Shown here: in pieces, positions 18,590-27,280 of the stretch | Layout of the letters: the number at the start of each line of letters is the position of its first letter | Numbering within the stretch: position 1 is the stretch's first letter | Source: an uncultured Oscillospiraceae bacterium | Lineage (GTDB): Bacteria > Bacillota > Clostridia > Oscillospirales > Oscillospiraceae | Direction: 5' to 3' | Assembly: GCA_944382965.1 (NCBI GenBank) | Contig: CALWOA010000057.1 | Location: 1 to 64,000 of the forward strand | Length of the DNA: 64,000 nucleotides | Program-made: the position numbers and the translations under genes | Notes under the pieces: model-generated | What the model was told of the DNA's origin: nothing | Databases searched by the model: none | The model's input: only the letters and a program-made list of their open reading frames with translations

Positions 18590-18859
18590 TCAAATGCGAT
18601 GCATGGCTTCGAAGATGTCCTCACGCTGGACGCGGATGGAAAGGCCCATTTCTTTGCCGATTTCGTCCATTTGTGTAATCAAGTCACCCAAAGGCAAATT
18701 GCACATAGAAACTTCTGTCACCATCATCATGGTAAAATATCCCTGCATAACCGTCTGGCGGATATCCAATACGTTAACGTTATATTTTGCAAGGGCAGTA
18801 CAAACACCAGCAATGATGCCAACCCGATCCTGCCCCACTACGGTCACAATCGCTTTCAT
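18590..18859 (-). CDS. ACT domain protein (UPF0237 type)
   Basis: 89 residues forming one ACT domain (VGQDRVGIIAGV at the ligand-binding turn), the fold that binds amino acids in metabolic regulators. It precedes the DUF711 gene by nine bases, the standard arrangement, so the two proteins probably work together. Confidence 0.9.
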   Translation of the reverse strand: MKAIVTVVGQDRVGIIAGVCTALAKYNVNVLDIRQTVMQGYFTMMMVTEVSMCNLPLGDLITQMDEIGKEMGLSIRVQREDIFEAMHRI

Positions 18860-18876
18860 TTTACTCTCCTTTTTGA

Positions 18877-19158
18877 TTAGACCTCATAGTCTGCCGCAAC
18901 ACGCTGAGCCAGCAAATGGGTAAAGTGTATTTTAGCCTCCAGGTGGAGCGGATGGACAGCATATGCTCGCAGCGCATCCTGACTTTCGAACTCAGAGTAC
19001 AATGCATAATCCATACCGTTAAATGCCTGACGGATTTCCAGATGCAGCAATCCAGGGATTTTCCCAACTAAGTGTTCCAGTACAGATGCAATCAGTTTCA
19101 CGGATTCGCCTTTTTCTACGCCCTCCTTGAAGGTGTATAAAACAATATGTTTGACCAT
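18877..19158 (-). CDS. Dabb family stress-responsive A/B barrel protein
   Basis: 93 residues. The N-terminal MVKHIVLYTFK pattern and ferredoxin-like alternation of strands and helices fit the Dabb domain, which forms dimers; the substrate is unknown. GAGGAGG precedes the ATG. First gene of the Dabb-ACT-DUF711 unit, lying right after the ispH-S1 terminator. Confidence 0.82.
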   Translation of the reverse strand: MVKHIVLYTFKEGVEKGESVKLIASVLEHLVGKIPGLLHLEIRQAFNGMDYALYSEFESQDALRAYAVHPLHLEAKIHFTHLLAQRVAADYEV

Positions 19159-19190
19159 GAAGTTTCCTCCTCAATGTTCTGTCATGATTT

Positions 19191-19223
19191 GAAAAATACC
19201 GGGACTGCGAACAGCCCCGGTAT
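19191..19223 (-). terminator. ispH-S1 operon terminator
   Basis: On the minus strand ATACCGGG pairs with CCCGGTAT (19216-19223 with 19196-19203), followed by TTTTTC. It closes the long hflX-to-ispH run. Confidence 0.85.
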
Positions 19224-19235
19224 CCGCTTTACAAA

Positions 19236-21176
19236 TTACTCAGCATCCTCAGCAGGCTGCTCCAGCAGTGCACGGATGGACAGAGAAATGCGCTTGTTCT
19301 CGGCGTCAACGTCAGTAATCTTTACCTTCACTTCCTGACCCTCAGACAGCACATCCTCGGGCTTACCGATACGACGGTCCGCAATCTGAGAAATGTGAAT
19401 CAGGCCATCCACGCCGGGCAGAATTTCTGCGAAGGCGCCGAAGGTCATCAGCTTCACAACCTTGGCATCCACCACATCACCAACGTTATAGTTGGTCATG
19501 AACTGGTTCCAGGGGTTCATCTCAGCGGTCTTGTAACCCAGAGAGATCTTGTGCTTCTCGGGATCGAAGGAGATAACGTAAACATCAATCTCGTCACCGA
19601 CCTTGACAACATCAGCAGGAGTCTTGATCCGGTTCCAGCTCAGTTCGGAAACGTGAACCATGCCGTCAACACCGCCAATATCCACAAAAGCGCCGTAAGA
19701 AGTCAGAGACTTGACAACGCCATGATACTTCTTGCCGTTCTCAATCTCAGCCCAAATTTTCTCCTGAGCAGCCTTACGGGTCTCAGAAGTAACAGCGCGG
19801 ATGGAGCCGATAACACGGCGACGAGCCCGGTTAACCTCGGTGATCTTCATCTGGACAGTTTTGCCAACCATACCAGCCATATCGCCGCCCTTGGCAATAC
19901 CGGACTGAGAGGCAGGAATGAACACACGGATGCCCTTCACGTTGGCGACCAGGCCGCCCTTGTTTTCCTCGGTAATGGTGCCTTCCACAGTGGTCTTGTC
20001 CTCCACCCAGGCAGCCATGTCGTCCCAAACCTTCAGGCCGTCCAGCTTCTTCTTGGACAGCTGCACAGTGCCTTCCTGATCGTTCACACGGACAACAAAT
20101 ACCTCGATTTCGTCGCCAACCTTCAGGATATCCTCAGGCTTCACAGAAGGATCGGTGCTGACTTCGTCATAAGGGATGTAGCCGGCATGCTTGGTGCCCA
20201 AATCAACCTGGACTTCGGTGTTGCCAATACCGGTAACGGTGCCAATGACCTTATCTCCTGTATTTAAAGTCTTGATGGACTGCTCGAGAAGTTCGGCAAA
20301 GTTCTCCTCCTGTACAGTCTCAACATTGATAGTTTCGCTCATAGTCTTATTGACCTCCTTTATAATCCACGCCGGAGTTGACGCACCGGCCGTGATTCCA
20401 ACATCAGTGACACCGCAAAAACCCTCCGACCGAAGTTCGGATGCATTGTCCACCAGGAAAACCCGGCTGCAGTGTTCTCGGCAAATCATAGCGAGACGGC
20501 CTGTGTTGGAACTTTTGAGGTCTCCGACAACGACCATGGCCTGACAAGATCGGCTTAATTCTGCTGCTTCGTTTTGCCTATACTCAGTTGCTCTACATAT
20601 TGTATCAAAAATTTTCAAGTTAGTAAACTGTTTTTTTGCAAATTCAACGCACGTTTTCCACAAAAATTCTGTAGAAGTCGTTTGCGAAACCATGCAAATC
20701 GCCAAATTCTTAAGATTTTCTTGCGACGCGCACCATGATTCCAGTGCTTCTTTGCTCTCAAAAACCTGGCAGTGGTGACACCAACCAGCAATTCCCTCTA
20801 CCTCCGGATGGGTAGGCGTGCCAATAATAATGGGAAGCCTTCCCTCTTCCTCTGCTTTGCTGACAATGTCGTGAATACGTTTTACAAAGGGACAGGTTGC
20901 ATCCACGATTTCTACATTGCGGCTGTTCAGCCGCTCAAACACATTCCGAGAAACACCGTGGGAACGAATGATTACGGTATCTCCTGGTTGCGCTTGTTCT
21001 GGCGTATCGATGACACGGATACCCATTTTCTGAAATTTCTCTACAACATGGCGGTTATGAATAATGGGGCCAAGGGTAACCACTTGTTTACCGGATTTCG
21101 CTGCTTGCTCAACCAGGTCCACTGCCCTACTGACGCCGAAACAGAACCCGGCACTTTTGGCAACTCGGATACTCAT
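19236..21176 (-). CDS. ispH: IspH fused to ribosomal protein S1 domains
   Basis: 646 residues. Residues 1 to about 280 are 4-hydroxy-3-methylbut-2-enyl diphosphate reductase, the [4Fe-4S] enzyme ending the MEP isoprenoid pathway; cluster Cys lie in GFCFG, DATCPFV and FDTICRAT. From about residue 305 four S1 RNA-binding repeats follow (near 305-375, 395-460, 480-545, 565-632). IspH-S1 fusions are known in Clostridia, so this is real, not a frameshift. The ATG overlaps the cmk stop by four bases. The S1 half is visibly more GC-rich and codon-optimised than the IspH half, and an internal SD plus ATG at the junction could yield a separate S1 protein. Confidence 0.95.
   Translation of the reverse strand: MSIRVAKSAGFCFGVSRAVDLVEQAAKSGKQVVTLGPIIHNRHVVEKFQKMGIRVIDTPEQAQPGDTVIIRSHGVSRNVFERLNSRNVEIVDATCPFVKRIHDIVSKAEEEGRLPIIIGTPTHPEVEGIAGWCHHCQVFESKEALESWCASQENLKNLAICMVSQTTSTEFLWKTCVEFAKKQFTNLKIFDTICRATEYRQNEAAELSRSCQAMVVVGDLKSSNTGRLAMICREHCSRVFLVDNASELRSEGFCGVTDVGITAGASTPAWIIKEVNKTMSETINVETVQEENFAELLEQSIKTLNTGDKVIGTVTGIGNTEVQVDLGTKHAGYIPYDEVSTDPSVKPEDILKVGDEIEVFVVRVNDQEGTVQLSKKKLDGLKVWDDMAAWVEDKTTVEGTITEENKGGLVANVKGIRVFIPASQSGIAKGGDMAGMVGKTVQMKITEVNRARRRVIGSIRAVTSETRKAAQEKIWAEIENGKKYHGVVKSLTSYGAFVDIGGVDGMVHVSELSWNRIKTPADVVKVGDEIDVYVISFDPEKHKISLGYKTAEMNPWNQFMTNYNVGDVVDAKVVKLMTFGAFAEILPGVDGLIHISQIADRRIGKPEDVLSEGQEVKVKITDVDAENKRISLSIRALLEQPAEDAE
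20340..20361 (-). promoter_or_regulatory. Internal ribosome binding site at the IspH/S1 junction
   Basis: Within the fusion gene, minus-strand AAAGGAGGTC lies ten bases before an in-frame ATG (20340-20342) that begins MSETINVE, immediately before the S1 repeats. Initiation here would make a 368-residue protein of four S1 domains. The SD is encoded in frame as part of Lys-Glu-Val. Whether it is used is inference. Confidence 0.6.
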
Positions 21177-21853
21177 TTGCCCACCTTCTTCTCCACAATC
21201 TCCTTAATGGCGGCAATAACAGCATCGATATCCATATGAGAAGTGTCCAGCTTTACAGAGTCTCTTGCAGGCTTCAATGGCGCAATCTCTCGATGGGTAT
21301 CCTGATAATCCCGCTGCTGGATTTCCTGAAGAATTCGGTTGTAGTCCGCCTTTTGGCCTCGCTCCAGCAGTTCTTTCGTGCGGCGATTTGCCCGCACTTC
21401 TGCCGATGCCGTCAGGAAAATCTTGACCGTAGCTTTGGGCAGCACAACAGTGCCAATATCTCTGCCGTCCATGATCACATTGTGCTCCAATGCTACCTGA
21501 CGCTGCATATCCAGAAGCATTTCTCGGACGATTGGCTGAGCAGAGACCAAACTTGCTTTCTGAGAAATTTCTTGTGTACGGATATCAGCTGTGACATCCA
21601 TACCGTTCATAATCATGTGCTGGACTCCGTCATCATCGTATTCAATGCCGACTGTCAGCTCATCAATATAACGGCTGATACCATCAGCATCTTTGGGGCT
21701 GATTCCCCATAGATCAAAAAAATAGGCAACGGTACGGTAAATGGCACCGGTATCCACATAGTAATATCCCAATTCTTTGGCAAGACGCCGGGCAATGGTA
21801 CTCTTCCCTGCTCCTGCGGGGCCATCGATGGCAATGGATATGTACTTAGGCAT
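21173..21853 (-). CDS. cmk: Cytidylate kinase
   Basis: Phosphorylates CMP and dCMP. 226 residues. P-loop GPAGAGKST near residue 11, YVDTGAIYR and MDGRDIGT motifs are present. GAAGGA precedes the ATG. A four-base ATGA overlap couples it to ispH-S1; cmk next to rpsA-type genes is a widespread order. Confidence 0.97.
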   Translation of the reverse strand: MPKYISIAIDGPAGAGKSTIARRLAKELGYYYVDTGAIYRTVAYFFDLWGISPKDADGISRYIDELTVGIEYDDDGVQHMIMNGMDVTADIRTQEISQKASLVSAQPIVREMLLDMQRQVALEHNVIMDGRDIGTVVLPKATVKIFLTASAEVRANRRTKELLERGQKADYNRILQEIQQRDYQDTHREIAPLKPARDSVKLDTSHMDIDAVIAAIKEIVEKKVGK

Positions 21854-21880
21854 ATTGCATCCTTCTTTCTGTGTACATCG

Positions 21881-22927
21881 TTATGATTCCTGTTTATTAC
21901 GAAGTTTTGTCAGAATGGAGGCCTCTCTTCTGACTACTTCTTCGGGAGTAAGACCAAGCTGTGCCCCGGATTGTTCAGGCGTCAGAGGCATTCCTCCCTC
22001 CAACCCAAAACGAAGTGTCAAAAGCTTTGCATCGATTTGATCCAAACCGGAAAGCAGATCCAGAATCCGGGCTCTGCTTTGAAACTGTGCAGTATCCTCT
22101 ACAGCTTGGTTCTCTGCCTCATCTTCCTCAACTGGATCTGGCTCCTTTTTGACCTGCGCAAGTAGACGTGCATCCTCCAGCATTTTCCTGACAGATTCCG
22201 CTTCTTCCACGCTCATATGGAGCTCCAGGGCAATTTCTTCCAGAGTGGGATTTCTACCGAACTCTCCCAGCAGCCGCTCATCTACAGCTCGATAGTCTTC
22301 CAAAGCTGTCCGCATTTTTTGCCCGATTCCGTTGGAACGGGCCTGCAATGTTACCGCTTTTGCCATATACAGGCGAATCCAGCGGTCTCGAAAAGCCGAA
22401 TAGTCCCCATAGTGATAATTGCGGATTGCCTGCCACAAGCCCAAGCTTCCCTCTTGGATTAGATCCAACAGCAAGACACCATACCCCACATGTTCACAGG
22501 CCAGTTCAATAACCCGACTTAGTCCAAGTGTTGTCAGCGCCTCCATGGCAGTTTCATCCCCTGCCGCACAGCGTAGGGCAAGTTGATCTGAATCTGCACA
22601 GACAGGAACTTGTGCAACCTCTTCCAGATACAAACGAAGAGGGTCACTTTCTTCCAACGCTGCAGGGGTAAGACCATTTTTGACCAGTTCCATTTCCCGG
22701 CGCAGACGAACTGCAGCTTCTCCGTTTCCGCCAACTCTGGGCAGGTCGGAGATATCCAGAATCATGCGGCCGGTTTCAATATCTTCCAAAGCATCATCCA
22801 GCACCTGCTCGTCTTCTTCCTCCAGCATAGCCAGAAGATGGGCTGCAGAGATGCAATCCCCCATTTGTTTGGTGAGGCGATATGTATCCCAAGGGCTTTC
22901 CCCAAAGGAAAATTCCAGATCATTCAT
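21881..22927 (-). CDS. Divergent sigma-70-like protein
   Basis: 348 residues. About 95 acidic N-terminal residues precede a sigma region 1.2-like stretch (DPLRLYLEEV) and a region 2 core with LLDLIQEGSLGLW. The part that melts and reads the -10 element is degraded: the usual FSTYATWWIRQ becomes FRDRWIRLYMAKAV. Region 3 is recognisable (GRNPTLEEIALEL), and region 4 keeps DAKLLTLRFGLEGG, but the recognition helix lacks the ERVRQIE pattern. It starts inside the last codons of the preceding sigma gene (8-base overlap, SD GGAGG). It could be a low-specificity sigma, an anti-sigma-like decoy or a partner of the upstream sigma; function is unknown. Confidence 0.75.
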   Translation of the reverse strand: MNDLEFSFGESPWDTYRLTKQMGDCISAAHLLAMLEEEDEQVLDDALEDIETGRMILDISDLPRVGGNGEAAVRLRREMELVKNGLTPAALEESDPLRLYLEEVAQVPVCADSDQLALRCAAGDETAMEALTTLGLSRVIELACEHVGYGVLLLDLIQEGSLGLWQAIRNYHYGDYSAFRDRWIRLYMAKAVTLQARSNGIGQKMRTALEDYRAVDERLLGEFGRNPTLEEIALELHMSVEEAESVRKMLEDARLLAQVKKEPDPVEEDEAENQAVEDTAQFQSRARILDLLSGLDQIDAKLLTLRFGLEGGMPLTPEQSGAQLGLTPEEVVRREASILTKLRNKQES

Positions 22928-23792
22928 TCAGAAAATCCTCCAATCCAAAGCTAGCACCGTTCTTTTGCAGTTTTTCTATCGCCTGCCGCTCGATCTGCCG
23001 GACTCGCTCTTTGGAAATGCCCAGCATTTTCCCGATTTCCTCCAGAGAGTAGCAAGTTCCATCTTCCATGCCGAAGTGCAGCCGCAGGATTTTCTGCTGA
23101 CGAGCATTCAGCGTCGCCAGCAAACGGTTCAGTGTTTTTTCCAATTCCTGACGGACCAATTCCTCGTAGGGCTGAGGAGACTGGGCATCCCCAACCAGAT
23201 TGCCCAAAGTTCCGTCTTCCTCTTCCCCTACTGCAGAATCCAGAGAGCAAATATCCGGAGACAGCTGCAGCAGTTCTTCTACCTTGCTTTCAGGAATTCC
23301 ACTTTTTTCCGCAATCTCTCCAACGGTTGGTTCCTCTCCGGTTTCTTGCCGAAGCGCGGTGCGCACAGTGGCAATTTTACGCATCCGCTCAGCAGTATGC
23401 AAAGGCACCCTAATTGTTCCGGCATGGTTCAACAAGCACCGGGTAACGCCCTGCCGTATCCATTTGGTAGCGTAGGTCGAGAACCGATAGTCTAACGTGT
23501 AGTCGAACTTTCGGGCAGCTGCCAGCAACCCGATACTGCCCTCCTGGATCAAATCCAACAAGGCTACGCCACGTCCGGCATATTCCCGAGCAATGGATAC
23601 CACCAATCGAAGATTGGAATTGACCATCTGACGGATGGCATCTTCATCGCCAGCAGCGCAACGCCGGGCAAGCTCTTTTTCCTCTTCCGCTGTGAGCCGG
23701 GGAAATTTCCGAATCTCGCTGAGAAACTGACGCACATCGTCTTCACCGGCGCTGACGGGGACCTGTGTTTGCTCTTCTAAGTGCTCTGTCAT
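22920..23792 (-). CDS. RNA polymerase sigma-70 family factor
   Basis: 290 residues without region 1.1. Region 1.2-like and 2 (LDLIQEGSIGLL, FSTYATKWIRQ), region 3 (EEPTVGEIAEKSG) and region 4 (SLEEIGKMLG, ERVRQIE) are all complete. It occupies the rpoD position behind dnaG with a four-base overlap. It is shorter than typical SigA, and the conserved Trp pair in region 2.3/2.4 is Lys-Trp, so it may be an alternative sigma rather than the housekeeping one; I cannot decide from this window. AAGGA precedes the ATG, which lies inside the end of dnaG. Confidence 0.88.
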   Translation of the reverse strand: MTEHLEEQTQVPVSAGEDDVRQFLSEIRKFPRLTAEEEKELARRCAAGDEDAIRQMVNSNLRLVVSIAREYAGRGVALLDLIQEGSIGLLAAARKFDYTLDYRFSTYATKWIRQGVTRCLLNHAGTIRVPLHTAERMRKIATVRTALRQETGEEPTVGEIAEKSGIPESKVEELLQLSPDICSLDSAVGEEEDGTLGNLVGDAQSPQPYEELVRQELEKTLNRLLATLNARQQKILRLHFGMEDGTCYSLEEIGKMLGISKERVRQIERQAIEKLQKNGASFGLEDFLNE

Positions 23793-25543
23793 TCTTTATA
23801 TCCTTTACGTTTTTTCAAATTCTCACGCATGGCCATAATGTCCGCATCGGTTTTAACTTCTTCTGCTTGATGCTCCTGTCCAATGGTACGCAAACAATCT
23901 TCCAATGCTTCCTCACTCACCGGGCCATCCTGACGCTGTAAGATTCCCGCCACATGAGACATCTCTTCCTGCGTCAAATCCGCCAGGCCGCTGAGAGATA
24001 CTTCATAACCATTTTTATACCGTTCATTCAACTGCCCGTAGACCTTGCCCAACAGTTCTGACGAAAACATTTCCGGCTGAAGGTTCTGCGTTTTGTTCAG
24101 CAGTGCCGGTTCTCGCAAAATCAGTGCCAGCAGCATTTCTTCCGCCATAGCTGACTTCATATTGCCGTAGCGGATGTTGCGGCTTTTGGGCTGCAGAGAA
24201 CGCGCTGGTGCCAGATCCAGCTTCTCCTGCTGCTTCTTTTCCCGGGCAATACGGCGTTTTCTGGCACGGTCAATTTCCAGCTTCATTGCATCCGGACTGA
24301 TTCCTGCCAGTTCAGCCACACGTCCACCATAAACTTCCCGCTGAACGGCACTGCTCAAGGTCCCGACAAGTTCCGCCGATTCCTGGAGATATTTGACTTT
24401 CTGGTCATCTTCCTGGAGGTTATATTTTCTGGCAATGGCGTTGAGCTGGTATTCTATCCGATTTGAGGATTCCTCCAACAAAATCTTGAACCGATCCGCC
24501 CCATATTTTTTCAGGAATTCATCCGGGTCTTTGGCATCGCGCATTTGTAATACCTTGACTTGCAGACCAGCTTTTTCCAAAATGGGAATGGCGCGCTGAC
24601 TGGCATTTTGGCCGGCGGCATCTCCGTCATAAATCAGAACCACTTGATCGGTATACCGGGACAGCAAGTTGGCACCATCTTCTGTCAGGGCGGTTCCCAG
24701 GGATGCTACCGCACAGTCAAAGCCATATTGATGCAGCGAAATTGCATCCATGTATCCTTCCACCAAAATCAGGTAACCAAGTTTGCTCTTCTTGGCAAGG
24801 TTCAGGGCAAACAAATTCTTGCGCTTGTTAAAAATCAAAGTCTCCGGAGAATTCAAGTATTTTGCGGCAGATTTATCTTTATCATTCATAATCCGTCCGC
24901 CAAATCCAACGACATTCCCTCGGACGTCAATAATGGGAAACATCAGTCTGTCCCGGAAACGGTCAAAAAGATTTCCATTTTTCCGGGATATGGTCACCAG
25001 ACCGGAATCCCGAAGTTCCTGATCGGTGTACCCTTTCCTGCGCAGTGTGTCTACCAGATCCGTCCAGCTTTCTGGCGCATAACCGATTCCGAAGCGAGTC
25101 AGTGTCGCTTTGCTCATCCCTCGGTTTAAAGCATACTGCAGTGCAGAGGCTCCTGCTGGAGCATACAACTGCGTATGAAAGAAACGAGCAGCTTCCTTAT
25201 GCAGCACCCAAAGCCGCTCCTGCTGGCGATAGCGGCTCTGATACTGCTCATCCTCCGGCACTTCCATCCCCGCACGTTTGGCCAGGGCTCGAACGGCGTC
25301 CGGATAGCTTAATCCCTCAATTTCCATCTGAAAATTGATCACGCTGCCACCTTTATGGCAGCCGAAACAATAGTAAATCCCCTTGTCTGGAGCTACGGAA
25401 AAGGAGGCAGTTTTCTCTCCGTGGAATGGGCATAAGCCAAACAAATTGGAGCCGGAACGTTTCAGTTGTACATATTGACCAACCACATCTTCTATGGGGT
25501 TTCGAGCAGTCAGTTCATCCAAAAAAGCGGGTGGGAATGCCAT
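23789..25543 (-). CDS. dnaG: DNA primase
   Basis: Synthesises RNA primers at the replication fork with the replicative helicase. 584 residues. An N-terminal CHC2 zinc module (CPFHGEKTASF and YYCFGCHKGG, residues about 38-65) is followed by the TOPRIM catalytic core (VEGYMDAI, YDGDAAG) and a C-terminal helicase-binding region. The Shine-Dalgarno is weak. First of the dnaG-sigma-sigma chain. Confidence 0.97.
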   Translation of the reverse strand: MAFPPAFLDELTARNPIEDVVGQYVQLKRSGSNLFGLCPFHGEKTASFSVAPDKGIYYCFGCHKGGSVINFQMEIEGLSYPDAVRALAKRAGMEVPEDEQYQSRYRQQERLWVLHKEAARFFHTQLYAPAGASALQYALNRGMSKATLTRFGIGYAPESWTDLVDTLRRKGYTDQELRDSGLVTISRKNGNLFDRFRDRLMFPIIDVRGNVVGFGGRIMNDKDKSAAKYLNSPETLIFNKRKNLFALNLAKKSKLGYLILVEGYMDAISLHQYGFDCAVASLGTALTEDGANLLSRYTDQVVLIYDGDAAGQNASQRAIPILEKAGLQVKVLQMRDAKDPDEFLKKYGADRFKILLEESSNRIEYQLNAIARKYNLQEDDQKVKYLQESAELVGTLSSAVQREVYGGRVAELAGISPDAMKLEIDRARKRRIAREKKQQEKLDLAPARSLQPKSRNIRYGNMKSAMAEEMLLALILREPALLNKTQNLQPEMFSSELLGKVYGQLNERYKNGYEVSLSGLADLTQEEMSHVAGILQRQDGPVSEEALEDCLRTIGQEHQAEEVKTDADIMAMRENLKKRKGYKE

Positions 25544-25617
25544 AGGTATCTTCTCTTTTCTTGCTGAAAATCACACAGTCCAACCATACATATCTCGTTT
25601 GGCTGCATTATAGCACA

Positions 25618-26631
25618 TTATCCCCGGACATTCCAGCCCATGGGAATGAAAATCTCTTTGTACTTATCCACGGCGTAGTTATCTGTCATGCCGGCGATAT
25701 AATCGCAGACAGTTCGTTCCATGCCGTCAAAACTCAGCTGCGGCTGAAAATCTGCTGGCAGAGCTTCCGGGTGGGAAATATAGTATTCAAACAGTCGCCC
25801 CAACATAGCTTTGGCTTTACTTTCCTCGCTTTTGGCTACGGGATTACGGTACACCCGTTCAAACATAAACGCCCGCAGATCTTTTAGGGCTTTATCCACC
25901 GAAGCCGACAAGCAAATGTAACCCGCTTCCCGGGAAGTTCGGATCAAATCCGTTACCAGAGAATTGATACGCTGGCTGTGGGTATTTCCCAGGACATCGG
26001 AGATTGCCCGGGGAATATCGTCGTTGGTCAAAATATTGGCGCGGATGGCATCGTCAATGTCGTGGTTGACATAGGCAATCTGGTCAGAGCGGCGCACGAC
26101 CTGACCTTCCAGACTTTCCGGCCAACTGGCTCCGGTGTGCTTGAGAATTCCCATACGTACTTCGTATGTAAGATTCAGGCCTTGGCCATCTTTTTCCAGA
26201 TAGTCTACCACCCGCAGGCTCTGCTCATTGTGACGGAAGGGTTTTCCCAAGCAGTCAGTGAGGGCCGCTTCACCTGCATGTCCAAAGGGCGTGTGACCCA
26301 GGTCATGCCCCATGGCAATGGCTTCGGCTAAATCTTCATTCAGACCCAATGCACGGGTCATAGTACCGGCAATTCGAGAAACTTCCAAGGTGTGGGTCAT
26401 ACGAGTGCGGTAGTGATCCCCCTCCGGCTGTAAAAACACCTGGGTTTTGTGCATCAGACGACGAAAGGCTTTGCTGTGCACAATGCGGTCAATATCCCGC
26501 TGATAGCAGGTCCGCACATCCTCCAGACGTGGTTCTTCGTGGCGGGGGCGGCCTTTACTTCTGTCTGCAAAACATGCCAACGGATTCAGCCGTTTGTGTT
26601 CCTGACGTTCAATTTCTTCCCGCACTGTCAT
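25618..26631 (-). CDS. dgt: dNTP triphosphohydrolase (Dgt-like)
   Basis: 337 residues with an HD-domain metal site: RTRMTHTLEV, then GHDLGHTPFGH. Family members remove triphosphate from dNTPs (dGTP in the classic enzyme); the preferred substrate here is not predictable. Located between yigZ and dnaG, a usual Clostridia position. Confidence 0.92.
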   Translation of the reverse strand: MTVREEIERQEHKRLNPLACFADRSKGRPRHEEPRLEDVRTCYQRDIDRIVHSKAFRRLMHKTQVFLQPEGDHYRTRMTHTLEVSRIAGTMTRALGLNEDLAEAIAMGHDLGHTPFGHAGEAALTDCLGKPFRHNEQSLRVVDYLEKDGQGLNLTYEVRMGILKHTGASWPESLEGQVVRRSDQIAYVNHDIDDAIRANILTNDDIPRAISDVLGNTHSQRINSLVTDLIRTSREAGYICLSASVDKALKDLRAFMFERVYRNPVAKSEESKAKAMLGRLFEYYISHPEALPADFQPQLSFDGMERTVCDYIAGMTDNYAVDKYKEIFIPMGWNVRG

Positions 26632-26646
26632 CGCAATTGTTCCCCC

Positions 26647-27276
26647 TTAAGTATTCACAGGAAAGGCACGATACTCCTTTCCGGTTTCCATACCTTCTAC
26701 GTTGCCGCTTGTGAGATCCGTCAGACGCTCCAAAAAAGGCTCCGCCTGCTGCTCGGGAAAAAGCAGTTCCATCTCCACTTCTGAGCCAAAGTCAGTCTGC
26801 CGAATGATGCCGCCAAAAGCCATGACCTCCAGTTTCACCCGCTCATAAAAGGAATAGGGACATGGCACATAAAGTACCGTCCACACGCGCTTCATAGATT
26901 TTCCTGCGGCATCAACGCTGATTTTGGCACCTTTCGTATAAGCCCGAACCAAGCCACCAGCGCCCAAGAGAATACCGCCGAAATACCGAGTTACTACGCA
27001 CACAACATTGAACAGGCCCTCTCGCTGCAGGACCTGCAGGATAGGCATTCCGGCGGTTCCTCCAGGCTCTCCATCATCAGAAAAGCGAACAGCGCCGTTG
27101 TGGATAATATAAGCCCAGCAATTATGAGTAGCATCATAGTGCTGTTTCTTCATCTGTTGAATTTTATCCAAGGCTTCTTCTTCGGTCTCAACAGGCCAAA
27201 TCCGTCCGATAAACCGGGACTTTTTCTCTGTAAACTCCGCTTCTCCAAATTGGGTAGGAATCAGGTATTCCTCCAA
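26647..27276 (-). CDS. yigZ: YigZ/IMPACT family protein
   Basis: 209 residues. The N-terminal IMPACT domain has the hallmark DDGEPGGTAG motif (residues about 69-78), followed by a ferredoxin-like C-terminal domain. Related eukaryotic IMPACT binds Gcn1; the bacterial role is unclear. It starts with TTG at 27274-27276, and the hflX stop lies between its SD (AAGGAG) and the start, so translation is probably coupled to hflX. Confidence 0.88.
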   Translation of the reverse strand: MEEYLIPTQFGEAEFTEKKSRFIGRIWPVETEEEALDKIQQMKKQHYDATHNCWAYIIHNGAVRFSDDGEPGGTAGMPILQVLQREGLFNVVCVVTRYFGGILLGAGGLVRAYTKGAKISVDAAGKSMKRVWTVLYVPCPYSFYERVKLEVMAFGGIIRQTDFGSEVEMELLFPEQQAEPFLERLTDLTSGNVEGMETGKEYRAFPVNT

Positions 27277-27280
27277 AACT

